The position numbers and the translations under genes are program-made. Positions 53,352-62,273 of a DNA stretch of 64,000 bases are shown here, one piece after another. The DNA lies in the NCBI RefSeq assembly GCF_000233715.2, contig NC_021184.1, positions 2,938,001 through 3,002,000 on the forward strand. Direction: 5' to 3'. Numbering within the stretch: the stretch's first letter is position 1; each line of letters starts with the position of its first letter. The notes under the pieces were generated by a model. It saw nothing but the letters and a program-made list of their open reading frames with translations, had not been told where the DNA came from and did not search any database. This DNA comes from Desulfoscipio gibsoniae DSM 7213. GTDB taxonomy: Bacteria; Bacillota; Desulfotomaculia; Desulfotomaculales; Desulfallaceae.

Positions 53352-53399
53352 TCACCGGGGACAATTCAACAAAATACGCTTATCCGTGTTATCTAACAT
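53352..53399 (-). pseudogene. AsnC/Lrp gene 5' remnant
   Basis: Sixteen codons (MLDNTDKRILLNCPR and stop) match the start of the intact Lrp-type gene at 54781-55233, including ~50 bp of upstream sequence. It shows that the regulator/MBL pair was once duplicated. Confidence 0.6.
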
Positions 53400-53538
53400 T
53401 TTGTCAATTGCTTTCATTATTCAAGTTAAACTGCAAAAAGACTTGATTTTATCCCTGTAAATGTCATCGTATATCGTATAAACTGCATTACAAATAAAAA
53501 GGAAAGGAGGTGTGATAATAAATATTAAACTTTATTTT

Positions 53539-53871
53539 TAGCAATCCGAATAAAAAAACGCCGCATTATATATCGCTGGAGATACTTGTTGGTATGATGC
53601 AGTTTAGAAAGCAATCGACACGCATAAACCGGACATCATTATTGTAGCCGCTTCCGACGGACGATTCAAAGATGGAGACTCCGTGATCATGAACAAAAAA
53701 GATGTCTATGAGGTATATAAGGCTGCCCCACAGGCAAAAATTATTGCTAACCATTTTGAGACGGTTAATGCATGTATGTTATCCAGAGAAGAATTTAAAC
53801 AATTCGTTGAGGAAAAGGGAATCAATTCATACGTCTTAGTACCGGATAATGGTGAAAAAATACACTTTTGA
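53539..53871 (+). pseudogene. UlaG-like MBL-fold gene 3' remnant
   Basis: The last ~100 codons of a tandem copy of the 53898-54677 gene remain. IDTHKPDIIIVAAS and KDVYEVYKAAPQAKIIANHF match the intact gene's C-terminus. A TAG lies in the frame near 53612. The final 62 codons are still open from the ATG at 53683. Its stop lies 26 bp before the intact copy's start. Confidence 0.8.
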
Positions 53872-53897
53872 ATAAAAAAGAAGAAGGAGTTGTTATT

Positions 53898-54677
53898 ATG
53901 AACTTTCAACAAATCAGAAACGCAACTGTAACTATCACATATGCTGGAAAAAAATTTTTAATTGATCCATGGTTACAAGAGAAGGGCGCTTTTCCGCCTG
54001 TTCCAGCGGAATCTCAGGAACGCAATCCGACAGTCGCTTTGCCGATGTCAATTGATGAAATCATCAAAAATGTAGATGCTGTAATTGTCACACATATTCA
54101 TCCAGATCATTTTGATGAGGTTGCCGCCAAGGTAATACCGAAAGACACGAAAATGTTTGCACAAAATAAAGAAGAAGCAGAAGCTTTCAAAGGCTTTGGC
54201 TTTAAGGATGTCGAGATTTTAAAAGAGAGCGGTACATTATTTGGAGATATTAAGTTAACAAAAACAAATGGTATACACGCAGGAGATGAAGAAATTGTGC
54301 GTTATTTTACACAATTTAACGTTACATGTAATGCTAGCGGCGTCGTCTTCAGTAATCGAAATGAAAAAACCGTATATATCGCAGGAGATACCATTTGGTG
54401 TGATGCTGTCAAAGAAGCAATCGATACGCATAAACCGGACATAATTATTTTAAACGCTGGTGGCGCCCAGTTCGTGACGGGCGGCCATTTAATCATGAAT
54501 GCAAATGATGTTTATGAGGTATATAAAGCTGCCCCTCAAGCAAAAATTATTGCCAGCCATATGGAAGCTGTTAACCACGCAAGGGTGACAAGAAGAGCGT
54601 TAAAGCAATTCGTCGAAGAAAAGGGAATGTCTTCTAACGTATTAATACCGGTTGATGGAGAAGCATACACATTTTAA
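53898..54677 (+). CDS. UlaG-like MBL-fold metal-dependent hydrolase
   Basis: The product of 259 residues carries the metal motif THIHPDHFDEV (H-x-H-x-D-H, near residue 80), the strands ATVTITYAGKKFLIDPWL at the start, and further His/Asp ligands in NGIHAGDEE, AGDTIWCDAV and GGHLIM. Such proteins hydrolyse cyclic or lactone-type substrates; the natural one is unknown. ATG 53898 follows AAGGAG by 8 bp. It is convergent with a Lrp/AsnC regulator and shares a terminator with it. Confidence 0.87.
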   Translation: MNFQQIRNATVTITYAGKKFLIDPWLQEKGAFPPVPAESQERNPTVALPMSIDEIIKNVDAVIVTHIHPDHFDEVAAKVIPKDTKMFAQNKEEAEAFKGFGFKDVEILKESGTLFGDIKLTKTNGIHAGDEEIVRYFTQFNVTCNASGVVFSNRNEKTVYIAGDTIWCDAVKEAIDTHKPDIIILNAGGAQFVTGGHLIMNANDVYEVYKAAPQAKIIASHMEAVNHARVTRRALKQFVEEKGMSSNVLIPVDGEAYTF

Positions 54678-54706
54678 AATAATAAAAATTATTGAAACGA
54701 ACAATA

Positions 54707-54735
54707 AAACTCCTATTGTGAATTAATAGGAGTTT
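54707..54735. terminator. Bidirectional terminator between convergent genes
   Basis: AAACTCCTATT and complement, 7-nt loop, flanked by A and T runs, between the stop codons of the MBL-fold gene (+) and the Lrp gene (-). Confidence 0.88.
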
Positions 54736-54780
54736 TTGGCTATTATTAAAAAATTAACTAATTGTAAGATTCTATTTCTC

Positions 54781-55233
54781 TTATAATTCCGCCAAGAAGG
54801 ATTTATTTTCTCTGATTTTGGTTGTTTCATTAATAATAATAGTTAATTTATAATTTACATACTTATTTAAGTCTATCAAGAATTTATCTAACAGCTCGTT
54901 GGACGGAAATTTACATTCGAGAAGATAACAGCCATCCCCGCTGATTTTATAATTATGCATTATATATTGTTCTTGTGAGCTTATGAATGACAGATAAGGT
55001 TGATGGTAATCACTTTTCGTATAGATATTTATCATTACATGAACAGAGTACCCCAATTTGGCTTGATTAACTTTAATAGTATACCCCTCAATAATGCCGT
55101 TATCCTCTAATTTGGAAACTCTGGACGAGACCGCCTGCCCTGTCAAATGCACCTTCTCTCCCAACTCTTTCATAGTGATACGGCTGTTCCGGGATAATTC
55201 GGCTAAAATACGCTTATCCGTATTATCCAACAT
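54781..55233 (-). CDS. Lrp/AsnC-family transcriptional regulator
   Basis: 150 residues, the usual length. The N-terminal helix-turn-helix reads MLDNTDKRILAELSRNSRIT and LGEKVHLTGQAVSSRVSKLE. The C-terminal RAM-like part (YLSFISSQEQYIMHNYKISG) should bind an amino acid or similar ligand. The gene is convergent with the MBL-fold gene, so the target is not obvious. The 5' end of a second copy lies at 53352-53399. Confidence 0.9.
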   Translation of the reverse strand: MLDNTDKRILAELSRNSRITMKELGEKVHLTGQAVSSRVSKLEDNGIIEGYTIKVNQAKLGYSVHVMINIYTKSDYHQPYLSFISSQEQYIMHNYKISGDGCYLLECKFPSNELLDKFLIDLNKYVNYKLTIIINETTKIRENKSFLAEL

Positions 55234-55589
55234 TTTTTTTCAATTCCTTTCGTTATTCAAGTTATAGCTGTAACCTAATAAACTTTTAACACTGTTTTAA
55301 TATTTCGGAGCAAGGGTTTGCTTAAAGCTTAAGAGTAAAATTTGATTAACTAAGAGGTTTGAAATTCTGATAGCCGTGTCAGGTTTAGCTTGGGCACGGC
55401 TTTACTTCATGGTCTTATCTCTGAAGCATTCCCAGTTTTTAATTAATCAGTCTACAAAAACAACCTTTTCTATTCTTGATAACCCGTTTCTTTCATTCGA
55501 AAACATTCTTCAATTTCCATTCTGCGGCCATAATAAGTTACAATTTCTCTGGCTTCTACTTTCAAGTTGGTTGCCAATATCCAGGATTC
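55234..55589. other. Intergenic stretch before the IS4 relic
   Basis: The first 60 bp hold the Lrp promoter region, which is similar to 53400-53460. A weak hairpin (AGCCGTG ... CACGGCT) lies near 55370-55402. A plus-strand open stretch of 79 codons (55376-55615) reads antisense to the transposase relic and is not a likely gene. Confidence 0.3.
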
Positions 55590-56105
55590 TTATTGTCCGT
55601 CAGCAAAAAAAATAATTATACTTAGCGAGTAACGGTTTTTGGCGGTTAACAAGGTTACGTCCATATCACGCAAGGTATCTGGTTTACTGGTTAATTTTTC
55701 AAAAGATCCGTTATAATGTTTGCAGTAAATATAGACATTTCTTTTAAGTCGGACAACATACCCAAAACCAAGGCTTTTCATTTGCTCAAATAACTCAATT
55801 TTACTAAAACCGCGGTCTGCTAAAATGGTAATATCCGCCTAAAGGAACAATCGTTTTAAAGTCCTTTAGTATTTCGAGTTCTATTCTTGTCTGGTTATTT
55901 TTAAGTTTGCCTTTGTCCTATCCGCCACAGAACAGGTATAGCCCTGCAGCAAGCTATGATAGCCAACATAAGGGGCTGATGTTTATCATCGTGGAGATCA
56001 GTCTAATCCATGGTAACAAATAATTTAGAGTTTTTCGGTAAATAGCTTACCAGCAAACCCAAAAGAGCGCCAGCCATGGCAAGAATGTTAATTTTGCTAT
56101 TGCCT
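55590..56105 (-). pseudogene. IS4-family transposase relic
   Basis: Reading from 56105 downwards: MAGALLGLLVSYLPKNSKLF, VTMD-stop-TDLHDDKHQPLM, and after a further stop and frame changes MKSLGFGYVVRLKRNVYIYC. The order (N-terminal helix, first catalytic Asp, later RLKGNVYI-type segment) is that of IS4 transposases; the second half is missing. It is distinct from the intact IS at 3289-4893. Confidence 0.6.
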
Positions 56106-56111
56106 AAAAAC

Positions 56112-56684
56112 CTATCCACTTTCTTGATATGTCGATGAAATAACAGTGAAAAAGAACCTGGTTAATTCTTCCGGAGACTGTGCCATATCATTTTGCATCC
56201 ACCATTTTACGGTTTCAACGAAACTACCAGCCATATGATTAACAACATACTCTTTAGGGATTTCATCCAAACCATCGTTTGTGATAAATCCAGTAAACAA
56301 CTGTTCCAAATACGTTTTGATTACGCTTAAAAACAACTCTCCACTTTCACACGAGAGAATTCCTTTAATATCCCTTTTGCTATCTCTTAAGTGATATAAA
56401 ATGTGCGTGATTTTAGCTTTCAGGTCGTTACTGGCACAGGAAAAATCATGAGTGCTCTCAGAAATCAGGTCTTCGGAGAAGATGTGGTCAAATATATCAC
56501 TGCATAATGCCTTCAATAAATCGTCTTTGGTTTCAAAGTGGGAATAAAAGGTGCTTCGGCCAATATTGGCTTCATCAATGATATCCTGCACCGTAATTTT
56601 AGAATATCGCTTATGTGCCAAAAGTGAACTGAAAGCACTAAAGATTGATTCCCTCGTTTTTTGTATTCTTCTATCCATATCCAA
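56112..56684 (-). CDS. TetR/AcrR-family regulator of the metal ATPase
   Basis: The protein of 190 residues starts RRIQKTRESIFSAFSSLLAH, followed by the HTH ITVQDIIDEANIGRSTFYSH and FETKDDLLKA. The larger C-terminal domain resembles the DhaS/TetR_C type. It is divergent from the P-type ATPase with a GAACA-n3-TGTTC palindrome between them, so it probably represses that gene and itself. The ATG at 56678 is an alternative start two codons in. Confidence 0.88.
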   Translation of the reverse strand: MDMDRRIQKTRESIFSAFSSLLAHKRYSKITVQDIIDEANIGRSTFYSHFETKDDLLKALCSDIFDHIFSEDLISESTHDFSCASNDLKAKITHILYHLRDSKRDIKGILSCESGELFLSVIKTYLEQLFTGFITNDGLDEIPKEYVVNHMAGSFVETVKWWMQNDMAQSPEELTRFFFTVISSTYQESG

Positions 56685-56781
56685 ACCTCATTTCCATACA
56701 ATGATAATATTTTGTTCAGTATCTTACATTTCGTTTCTTTTGATTGTTGTTGCTTGATTAAAAAACAGTATAATAGATATC

Positions 56782-56794
56782 GAACAACATGTTC
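56782..56794. promoter_or_regulatory. Operator-like palindrome between TetR and ATPase genes
   Basis: GAACAACATGTTC (5-bp arms around ACA) lies 58 bp before the ATPase start and about 100 bp before the TetR start. It is a likely TetR binding site. Confidence 0.55.
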
Positions 56795-56852
56795 AATATA
56801 TTATAAATTGTACTTTACTTTTTATAAAAAATCAAATGAGGAGGAATGGACT

Positions 56853-58724
56853 ATGGAGAAATCTATGGACTTTCTGACCGGAGTAAAGATGACCATAGTT
56901 TCCGGTGTTTTCTTAACCGCTAGTTTAATTTTAATGCTAACCGGAACGGAACTGCCTGTTGACCCAGCTTGGATTACAGTTGTGATTTCCGGCTTACCTC
57001 TTTTATACCTTGCAATTACAAGATTGGTTTTTCAGAAATGGATTTCATCCGCCCTGCTAATTTCTATGGCTATGGTTGCTTCAATCGCAATTGGCGAACT
57101 CTTTGCAGCAGGCGAAGTTGCTTTTATTATGGCGATTGGTGCTATTCTTGAAGACATGACCATTGCTCGTGCCAAAAAAGGTATCAGTAAACTGATTTCA
57201 CTTGTACCACAGCAAGGCAGAAAATTGATTCAGACTGCTGACGGTGTTCGTGAAAAGGTTGTCCCCGTTGAACAGATATCAAAAGATGATATGCTTCGTG
57301 TTCTTCCAGGTGAAACGATTCCTGTTGACGGCATCATTATCTATGGTAATACCTCTATTGATCAATCAATTATGACTGGTGAATCTCTGCCTGTAGATAA
57401 AAAAGAAAACGACAGCGTTTTCTGCGGAACGATGAATTGCTATGGATCGATTGACATCCGTGCTACCCAAGTAGGTAAGGATTCATCTTTGCAAAAAATG
57501 ATTGATATGGTTAAGGAAGCAGAAAATAAGAAAGCGCCTATGCAAAAAATCGTTGATATATGGGCAACATGGCTTGTACCTATTGCTCTTCTAATTGCAA
57601 TAGTTGCATATATCATTACAAATGACATTGTCAGAGCAGTCACTGTTTTGGTCGTGTTCTGCCCCTGCGCATTGGCTCTTGCAACACCAACCTCGATTAT
57701 GGCAGCCATCGGTCAGGCTACTAAACATGGCGTATTGATTAAGTCCGGTGAAGCATTAGAACGTATGGGAAATATAGACTGTATTGCCTTTGATAAAACA
57801 GGTACTCTTACCTATGGAAATCTGAAAGTATCGGATATTATTCCTCTGGATGTAACTATTAGTAATGTTGAATTACTCTCAAAGGCTGCATCCGTTGAAA
57901 AACGATCTGAACACCCTCTTGGAAAATCAATCGTCCGGTATGCTGAAGATAATGGATTAGTTATTTCCGAAGTTGAAGATTTTCAGATGATACCTGGAAA
58001 AGGCGTGACGGCAACACTGTTCAGCAAAACAGTGATTTGCGGTAATGCTCTCTATATAAAGGAAAACTCGATTGCCGAAACCGATAAAATGCAGAATATC
58101 TTAGCTAATTTAAGAAATCAAGGCAAGGCATCTATCATCGTGGCTGAAAAGGGTAAAGCAATCGGAATCATAGCTCTTTCTGATATCATTCGCCCAACTG
58201 CAAAAAATGTTGTTGCGAAACTTGGTGCTATGGATACCGATGTTGTTCTCCTTACAGGTGACAATCATCTGACAGCGAAATATATAGCAGAGCAGGTTGG
58301 TATCAAGAATATCCGTACAGATCTGCTTCCGGAACAAAAGGTTTCAAGCATTGAGGATTTACAGAAGGAAAATAAAATAGTCTGCATGATCGGCGATGGC
58401 GTGAATGACGCTCCTGCTTTAAAAATGGCGAATGTCAGTGTTGCAATGGGCAGTATGGGAAGCGATATTGCCATAGAAGCCGCCGACATCGCCTTGATGA
58501 GTGACGACATAGATAAAATACCGTATCTTAAACGATTGTCAAACTCCACTCTCCGTACAATCAAATTCAACATAACCGCATCCATGGGTATCAATGCCAT
58601 AGCCATTGTTCTTTCGGTTTTGGGTCTCCTGAACCCCATTACAGGCGCTTTGGTGCATAATGCCGGATCGGTGTTGGTAGTTTTAAATGCAGCTCTTCTT
58701 TACGATAGAAATTTTAATCAATAA
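56853..58724 (+). CDS. Heavy-metal-translocating P1B-type ATPase
   Basis: The start at 56853 (GAGGAGG, 7-bp spacer) gives 623 residues. Motifs in order: MTGESLPVDK (A domain), FCPCALALATPTS (membrane metal site CPC), FDKTGTLT (phosphorylated Asp), KRSEHPLGKSI (HP motif) and GDGVNDAPALKMANV (hinge). The last helix has HNAGSVLVVLNAALL. There is no N-terminal metal-binding domain. It pumps a soft metal ion out of the cell; the ion cannot be read with certainty from the motifs. The divergent TetR gene suggests induction by metal or another effector. An in-frame ORF extends upstream through the operator but has no signal. Confidence 0.93.
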   Translation: MEKSMDFLTGVKMTIVSGVFLTASLILMLTGTELPVDPAWITVVISGLPLLYLAITRLVFQKWISSALLISMAMVASIAIGELFAAGEVAFIMAIGAILEDMTIARAKKGISKLISLVPQQGRKLIQTADGVREKVVPVEQISKDDMLRVLPGETIPVDGIIIYGNTSIDQSIMTGESLPVDKKENDSVFCGTMNCYGSIDIRATQVGKDSSLQKMIDMVKEAENKKAPMQKIVDIWATWLVPIALLIAIVAYIITNDIVRAVTVLVVFCPCALALATPTSIMAAIGQATKHGVLIKSGEALERMGNIDCIAFDKTGTLTYGNLKVSDIIPLDVTISNVELLSKAASVEKRSEHPLGKSIVRYAEDNGLVISEVEDFQMIPGKGVTATLFSKTVICGNALYIKENSIAETDKMQNILANLRNQGKASIIVAEKGKAIGIIALSDIIRPTAKNVVAKLGAMDTDVVLLTGDNHLTAKYIAEQVGIKNIRTDLLPEQKVSSIEDLQKENKIVCMIGDGVNDAPALKMANVSVAMGSMGSDIAIEAADIALMSDDIDKIPYLKRLSNSTLRTIKFNITASMGINAIAIVLSVLGLLNPITGALVHNAGSVLVVLNAALLYDRNFNQ

Positions 58725-58963
58725 AAGAAACGTATCCCTCAATTGCTCAATCTCGTTGCTTGTGGGATACGTTCATACACTCCGATTTGTATCTATATCG
58801 CCCTCATAATTTTCTCCATAATGGCATCGCTTGTAATACAATAAAGCCATTCTGGAGAATCGTCTCTAGGAACGGCAAGTGAAACAAGAGACTAATGTTA
58901 CTACTATTGATAAAGCATTGCCTTCCTTACGCATTATGCTGAACAACTAAAAAGTAATGATCC

Positions 58964-59149
58964 AAAAAAATTAAACAAGTTATTGAAAGATTCGTAGACA
59001 AAGTAATAGTAAAACAAGTCACCATCGAAGTTAATTTACATATAATTTTATACTTTACAAATATTGGTGGAGGCGGGCCGCTTGTCGACGTATGCACAGC
59101 CATTTACTTTCCTTTTATATCCTTATATTACACCGATCCACGGCCATAA
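58964..59149 (+). pseudogene. C-terminal remnant of a large serine recombinase (copy 2)
   Basis: The frame reads IERFVDKVIVKQVTIEVNLH, then ILYFTNIGGGGPLVDVCTAI and LYYTDPRP-stop. VDKVIV followed by a beta strand is the usual end of large serine recombinases (zinc-ribbon type). The last ~28 codons are near-identical to 18985-19071. The catalytic domain is missing; an earlier stretch (YAEQLKSNDPKKLNKL) is in another frame. Confidence 0.55.
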
Positions 59150-59176
59150 TTAAATATTGCTTTTGTAACCAGAATT

Positions 59177-59848
59177 TTAATTAGCAACGAGTGTGTTTAC
59201 ATCCCTATCACCGTGATTAATTGAGAATTTGCCTTTTAGTTGGTGGGATGCCTTTAAAATAGTGTCAACGATTCTATATGCACGGTTAAGTTGGCTATCT
59301 GACACATCGATCGGGATTACTGATTCATTGTTACGGTACTGTATCTTTTTAAACGGTTTCCATAGCCTGATAACTTCATCCCTGAAAGGGTACTCCTTAT
59401 CTCTTTTTTTCCGGTACTCCATCTCTAATTTATGTCTGGAGATCAAATATTCTCCTTCGCCATAAAACGTAAAGCCACTACGCAGTAGGTTGTCAACTAA
59501 TATTTCCAACTCAGCATCGTTAGAAATATTCTTGGGGATTAGGTATCGGTGTTGATTATCATTAAATGTTAAGCTAAGCATGGAATAAAAATCATCGTGT
59601 ACTGGATATTTGTATTTATTTAGGTAATAAACATCCGTTTCGTCACTAATTGTTCTGGATTTTGGCCAATTTCGGGTTTGTGGTTTAATATTGGTAACGT
59701 TCAGGCATACAATGGAATTTTTGATCTCTGTCAGCGCACCAAATATTTCATTCTGATTATAATTGGTATCCCTTTTACTTGAAAGTAAAGCAGGAAAATC
59801 AATTGAAAATTGCAGGCGTATCTTTCGTTCACGTAATTGGGGCCTTAA
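59177..59848 (-). pseudogene. C-terminal part of an unrecognised protein gene
   Basis: The open frame runs from a TAA near 59850 to 59177 (about 223 codons). It has ATG only at 59581, where a 134-residue product could start. Upstream codons read well (RERKIRLQFSIDFPALLSSK, NEIFGALTEIKNSIVCLNVT), so the gene was longer and has lost its beginning. No domain is certain; the segment SQLNRAYRIVDTILKASHQL is seen in large mobile-element-associated proteins by eye. Confidence 0.5.
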
Positions 59849-59869
59849 GTTTTATGATATCCTCTATTT

Positions 59870-59969
59870 TGCATATATAACTGACTGGCTTCGACATGAA
59901 GGTGTAAATATTGAAACAATTCGTAGGTTGGCAAGACATGAGCAATTCAAACAACTGCAATTTATGTAA
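59870..59969 (+). pseudogene. Possible tyrosine recombinase C-terminal relic
   Basis: About 33 codons read YITDWLRHEGVNIETIRRLA RHEQFKQLQFM-stop. The order T-xx-L-xx-G-x3-ETI-x2-L-x2-H is like the end of phage integrases, but the active-site Tyr is not visible. Weak call. Confidence 0.3.
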
Positions 59970-60101
59970 ACCCAAGTCACAAGGAACAACTAGAAGCACT
60001 AGAGAAAATCTAGTGCTTCTGGCTTTTTAAATTTTCGTGGTATTTTAATTAATACTATGGACAAATTAATTTATATGGCTTACTAAGGAGGAGTAAATAA
60101 A

Positions 60102-60608
60102 GTGGTTCAGATATTTAATTTTCATATTGGAAGAGCAGATAAAGCAGAACCGTCTGTTTTGAGTGCTGGAGAAGCATATATACTATGGAATAACATTCTT
60201 ACCAGGTATGACAATATAGAAAAAACACAATTTTATCTAAATTTAATCCATGACCCTGATTTTAAATATTTTGCTGCAAAAGGATTGAAAGATACTTTGG
60301 AACGTCAAGTTGTTGAGTTGGAAAAGCTTATGGAAAAATATAAATTACCTCTTCCTTACCGTCCTCCCCAAAGCATTTCTTTGCAAGTTGATTCTGAAGT
60401 TTTAAATGATAGATATATGTTTAGAGATATTATGTCAGGTATTGAAAACTTGATGACAATATTAACTCATACTGTTCGTACATATGTAACTAATGATGTT
60501 TTGCGTGGTTTAGCAATAAAGAATCTTCATACAGAGATAGAGATATATGATGACATGTGCAAATTTGGCAAGCTAAAAGGTTGGTTAGTGCCTCCGCCTA
60601 TGAAGTAA
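60102..60608 (+). CDS. DUF3231 family protein
   Basis: The 168-residue protein matches the DUF3231 pattern: SAGEAYILWNNILTRYDNIE, YLNLIHDPDFKYFAAKGLKD, LEKLMEKYKLPLPYRPPQSI, and a C-terminal KFGKLKGWLVPPP. Members are helical bundle proteins, mostly from spore-forming bacilli and clostridia, distantly like coat protein CotF; function unproven. The gene starts with GTG at 60102 after AAGGAGG. It has no operon partner. Confidence 0.85.
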   Translation: MVQIFNFHIGRADKAEPSVLSAGEAYILWNNILTRYDNIEKTQFYLNLIHDPDFKYFAAKGLKDTLERQVVELEKLMEKYKLPLPYRPPQSISLQVDSEVLNDRYMFRDIMSGIENLMTILTHTVRTYVTNDVLRGLAIKNLHTEIEIYDDMCKFGKLKGWLVPPPMK

Positions 60609-61042
60609 TTAATTGAATTTGTAGGGAGAATGTAATCCAGGATAATGATAATATTGGGAGTATAAAAAGTTAGGTAAAATACTGCAAGCTCATCCGGTAT
60701 TGATTAACGGTAAGACCTATAAGAACGTCGGTAGACTTGAAAACAGTAAGGGTGAACGTGTACTTCAAGGACCCCATTGCCCAGGCACTTTTAAAAAAAT
60801 TAAGACACAAATTAATGTTTGTTTTTTTTGGCTTATTATGATAGACAACTGTATTGAATCAGTAAATTTAGTTTCAAATTTACCATACACTTACATTAGC
60901 TACGCCAGCGAAAATGTATCCCTTCAATGGCCCAGATACAGAAAATTTGTCATCAATTCATTTACGTTCTTTATTATTACAGATAGCACAATAAATACTT
61001 TTTATTTGATTAATTAACATATTTTATATAATATATTTTTTT
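60609..61042. other. Intergenic stretch upstream of the tRNA-Sec-like gene
   Basis: No convincing gene. An open stretch (60700-61017) has a low-complexity, AT-rich second half; its first part (NGKTYKNVGRLENSKGERVL) could be a remnant. AT-rich sequence directly before 61043 may hold the tRNA promoter. Confidence 0.3.
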
Positions 61043-61138
61043 GGGGAGAAAGGGGATGGTCCCCCCACGGGCTACAAACCCGTTGGCCTACTTGTGTCCC
61101 AGGTGGAAGTCCGGTTCGATTCCGACTTTTCCCCTCCA
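61043..61138 (+). tRNA. tRNA-Sec-like gene with anticodon ACA, possibly decayed
   Basis: A 96-nt cloverleaf: acceptor GGGGAGAA pairs with TTTTCCCC (8 bp, one G-U), then T and encoded CCA. The 5-bp anticodon stem ACGGG/CCCGT holds the loop CTACAAA, giving ACA instead of the TCA of selenocysteine tRNA. A long variable arm (CTACTT/AGGTGG) follows. The T arm GTCcGG-TTCGATT-CCGAC has one extra base on its 5' side. The D arm is short. An 8-bp acceptor plus long variable arm is typical of SelC. The neighbours are yedE/tusA-like selenium genes. Lesions in D arm, anticodon and T arm make a pseudogene as likely as a recoded tRNA. Confidence 0.65.
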
Positions 61139-61161
61139 TAAAAGTTCCGGAAGGTGGTTAC

Positions 61162-62273
61162 ATGCAAAAGAAAAGCTTATTGGTGGGGGTAACTGGGGGA
61201 GTTATTGGTCTATTGTAACTGGGGGAGTTATTGGTCTATTAGCAGTATTACTTGTCAAGTACGGGAACCTAGCTAATATGGGTTACTGTATTGCTTGTTT
61301 TTTACGAGATATCAGTGGAGGATTGGGTTTTCATAGAGCAGCACCCGTCCAGTACATACGCCCCGAAATTTTAGGTATGGTCATTGGTGCTTTTGGAGCA
61401 GCTTTGCTTACAAAGGAATACAGATCAGTAGGTGGGTCCAGCCCTTTTTTAAGGTTTTTTCTGGCCTTTGTGGGCATGATTGGTATGCTTATTTTCCTGG
61501 GCTGCCCAGTTCGTGCGGTATTAAGATTGGCTGGCGGTGACCTAAATGCAATTGTCGGGATTGTGGGTTTAGTAGCTGGTATAGGCATGGGAATTTACTT
61601 TTTGAACCGAGGCTTTTCTTTGGGCAGGGCAAACGTGCAGCATAATTTAAACGGTCAGGTATTTCCTCTGGTAACCCTGGCAATAACCTTATTAGTGCTA
61701 TTCGGGACACAAGTGTTTTTTGTAAGCCAAGAGGGGCCTGGCTCAATGCATGCTCCGGTATTATTGGCCCTTGGAGCCGGTATTATCGTAGGTATTTTGG
61801 CCCAGCGGTCGCGGTTTTGTATGATTGGAGGCATCAGAGACTTTATTTTATTTAAAGATATGCATTTGCTAATTGGTTTCTTAGCCATGCTTATTATTGC
61901 TTTTGCGGGAAATTTATTTACCGGGATGTTTAACCCCGGCTTTGCAGGCCAGACGGTAGCACATAATGATGGGGTTTGGAATTTTTTAGGCATAGCCCTA
62001 GCCGCTACAGCAGTAACGCTGCTCGGCGGGTGTCCGTTAAGGCAGTTGATAGCTGCCAGTGAAGGCAACACGGACTGCGTTATTACTATTTTGGGTTTAA
62101 TAGCAGGCGCAGCTTTCGCCCATAATTTCGGCCTTGCAACAAGCCCGAATGGGGTGCCTGTGGCGGGCCAGTGGGCTGTAGTATTTAGCTTGATTCTGGT
62201 TTTAGGACTTGGCTATTTGGGCAGCAAACAATTTTCTATTTCCGGGGGTGTAAATATTGAGCACAACAGTTGA
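61162..62273 (+). CDS. yedE: YedE-family selenium transporter, 5' end frameshifted by a 26-bp duplication
   Basis: A polytopic membrane protein with paired YeeE/YedE domains: YCIACFLRDISGG, FLGCPVRAVLRLAGGDLNAI, AQRSRFCMIGGIRDF and LGGCPLRQLIAASEG hold the conserved cysteines. YedE proteins are putative selenium importers encoded with a TusA/YedF protein, as here. The natural ATG at 61162 (GGAAGGTGG site) gives MQKKSLLVGVTGGVIGLL and then a stop, because 26 bp are duplicated in tandem (61189-61240). Without one unit the frame is exactly open to 62273 (361 residues). No other good start lies in the downstream frame, so the gene is probably off in this isolate. Confidence 0.75.
61189..61240. 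repeat. 26-bp perfect tandem duplication in yedE
   Basis: Two identical 26-bp units (beginning GTAACTGGGGGAG, ending GGTCTATT) at 61189-61214 and 61215-61240. As 26 is not a multiple of three, it shifts the reading frame of yedE; loss of one unit would restore it. Confidence 0.97.

Noticed and set aside
60700-61017. 105-codon plus-strand ORF
   Set aside because: The second half is AT-rich random-looking sequence, there is no ribosome-binding site and I recognise no family. At most it is a remnant.
61041-61161. Upstream extension of the yedE reading frame
   Set aside because: This frame runs through the tRNA-Sec-like gene and has no family residues. The natural start is the ATG at 61162, cut off by the 26-bp duplication.
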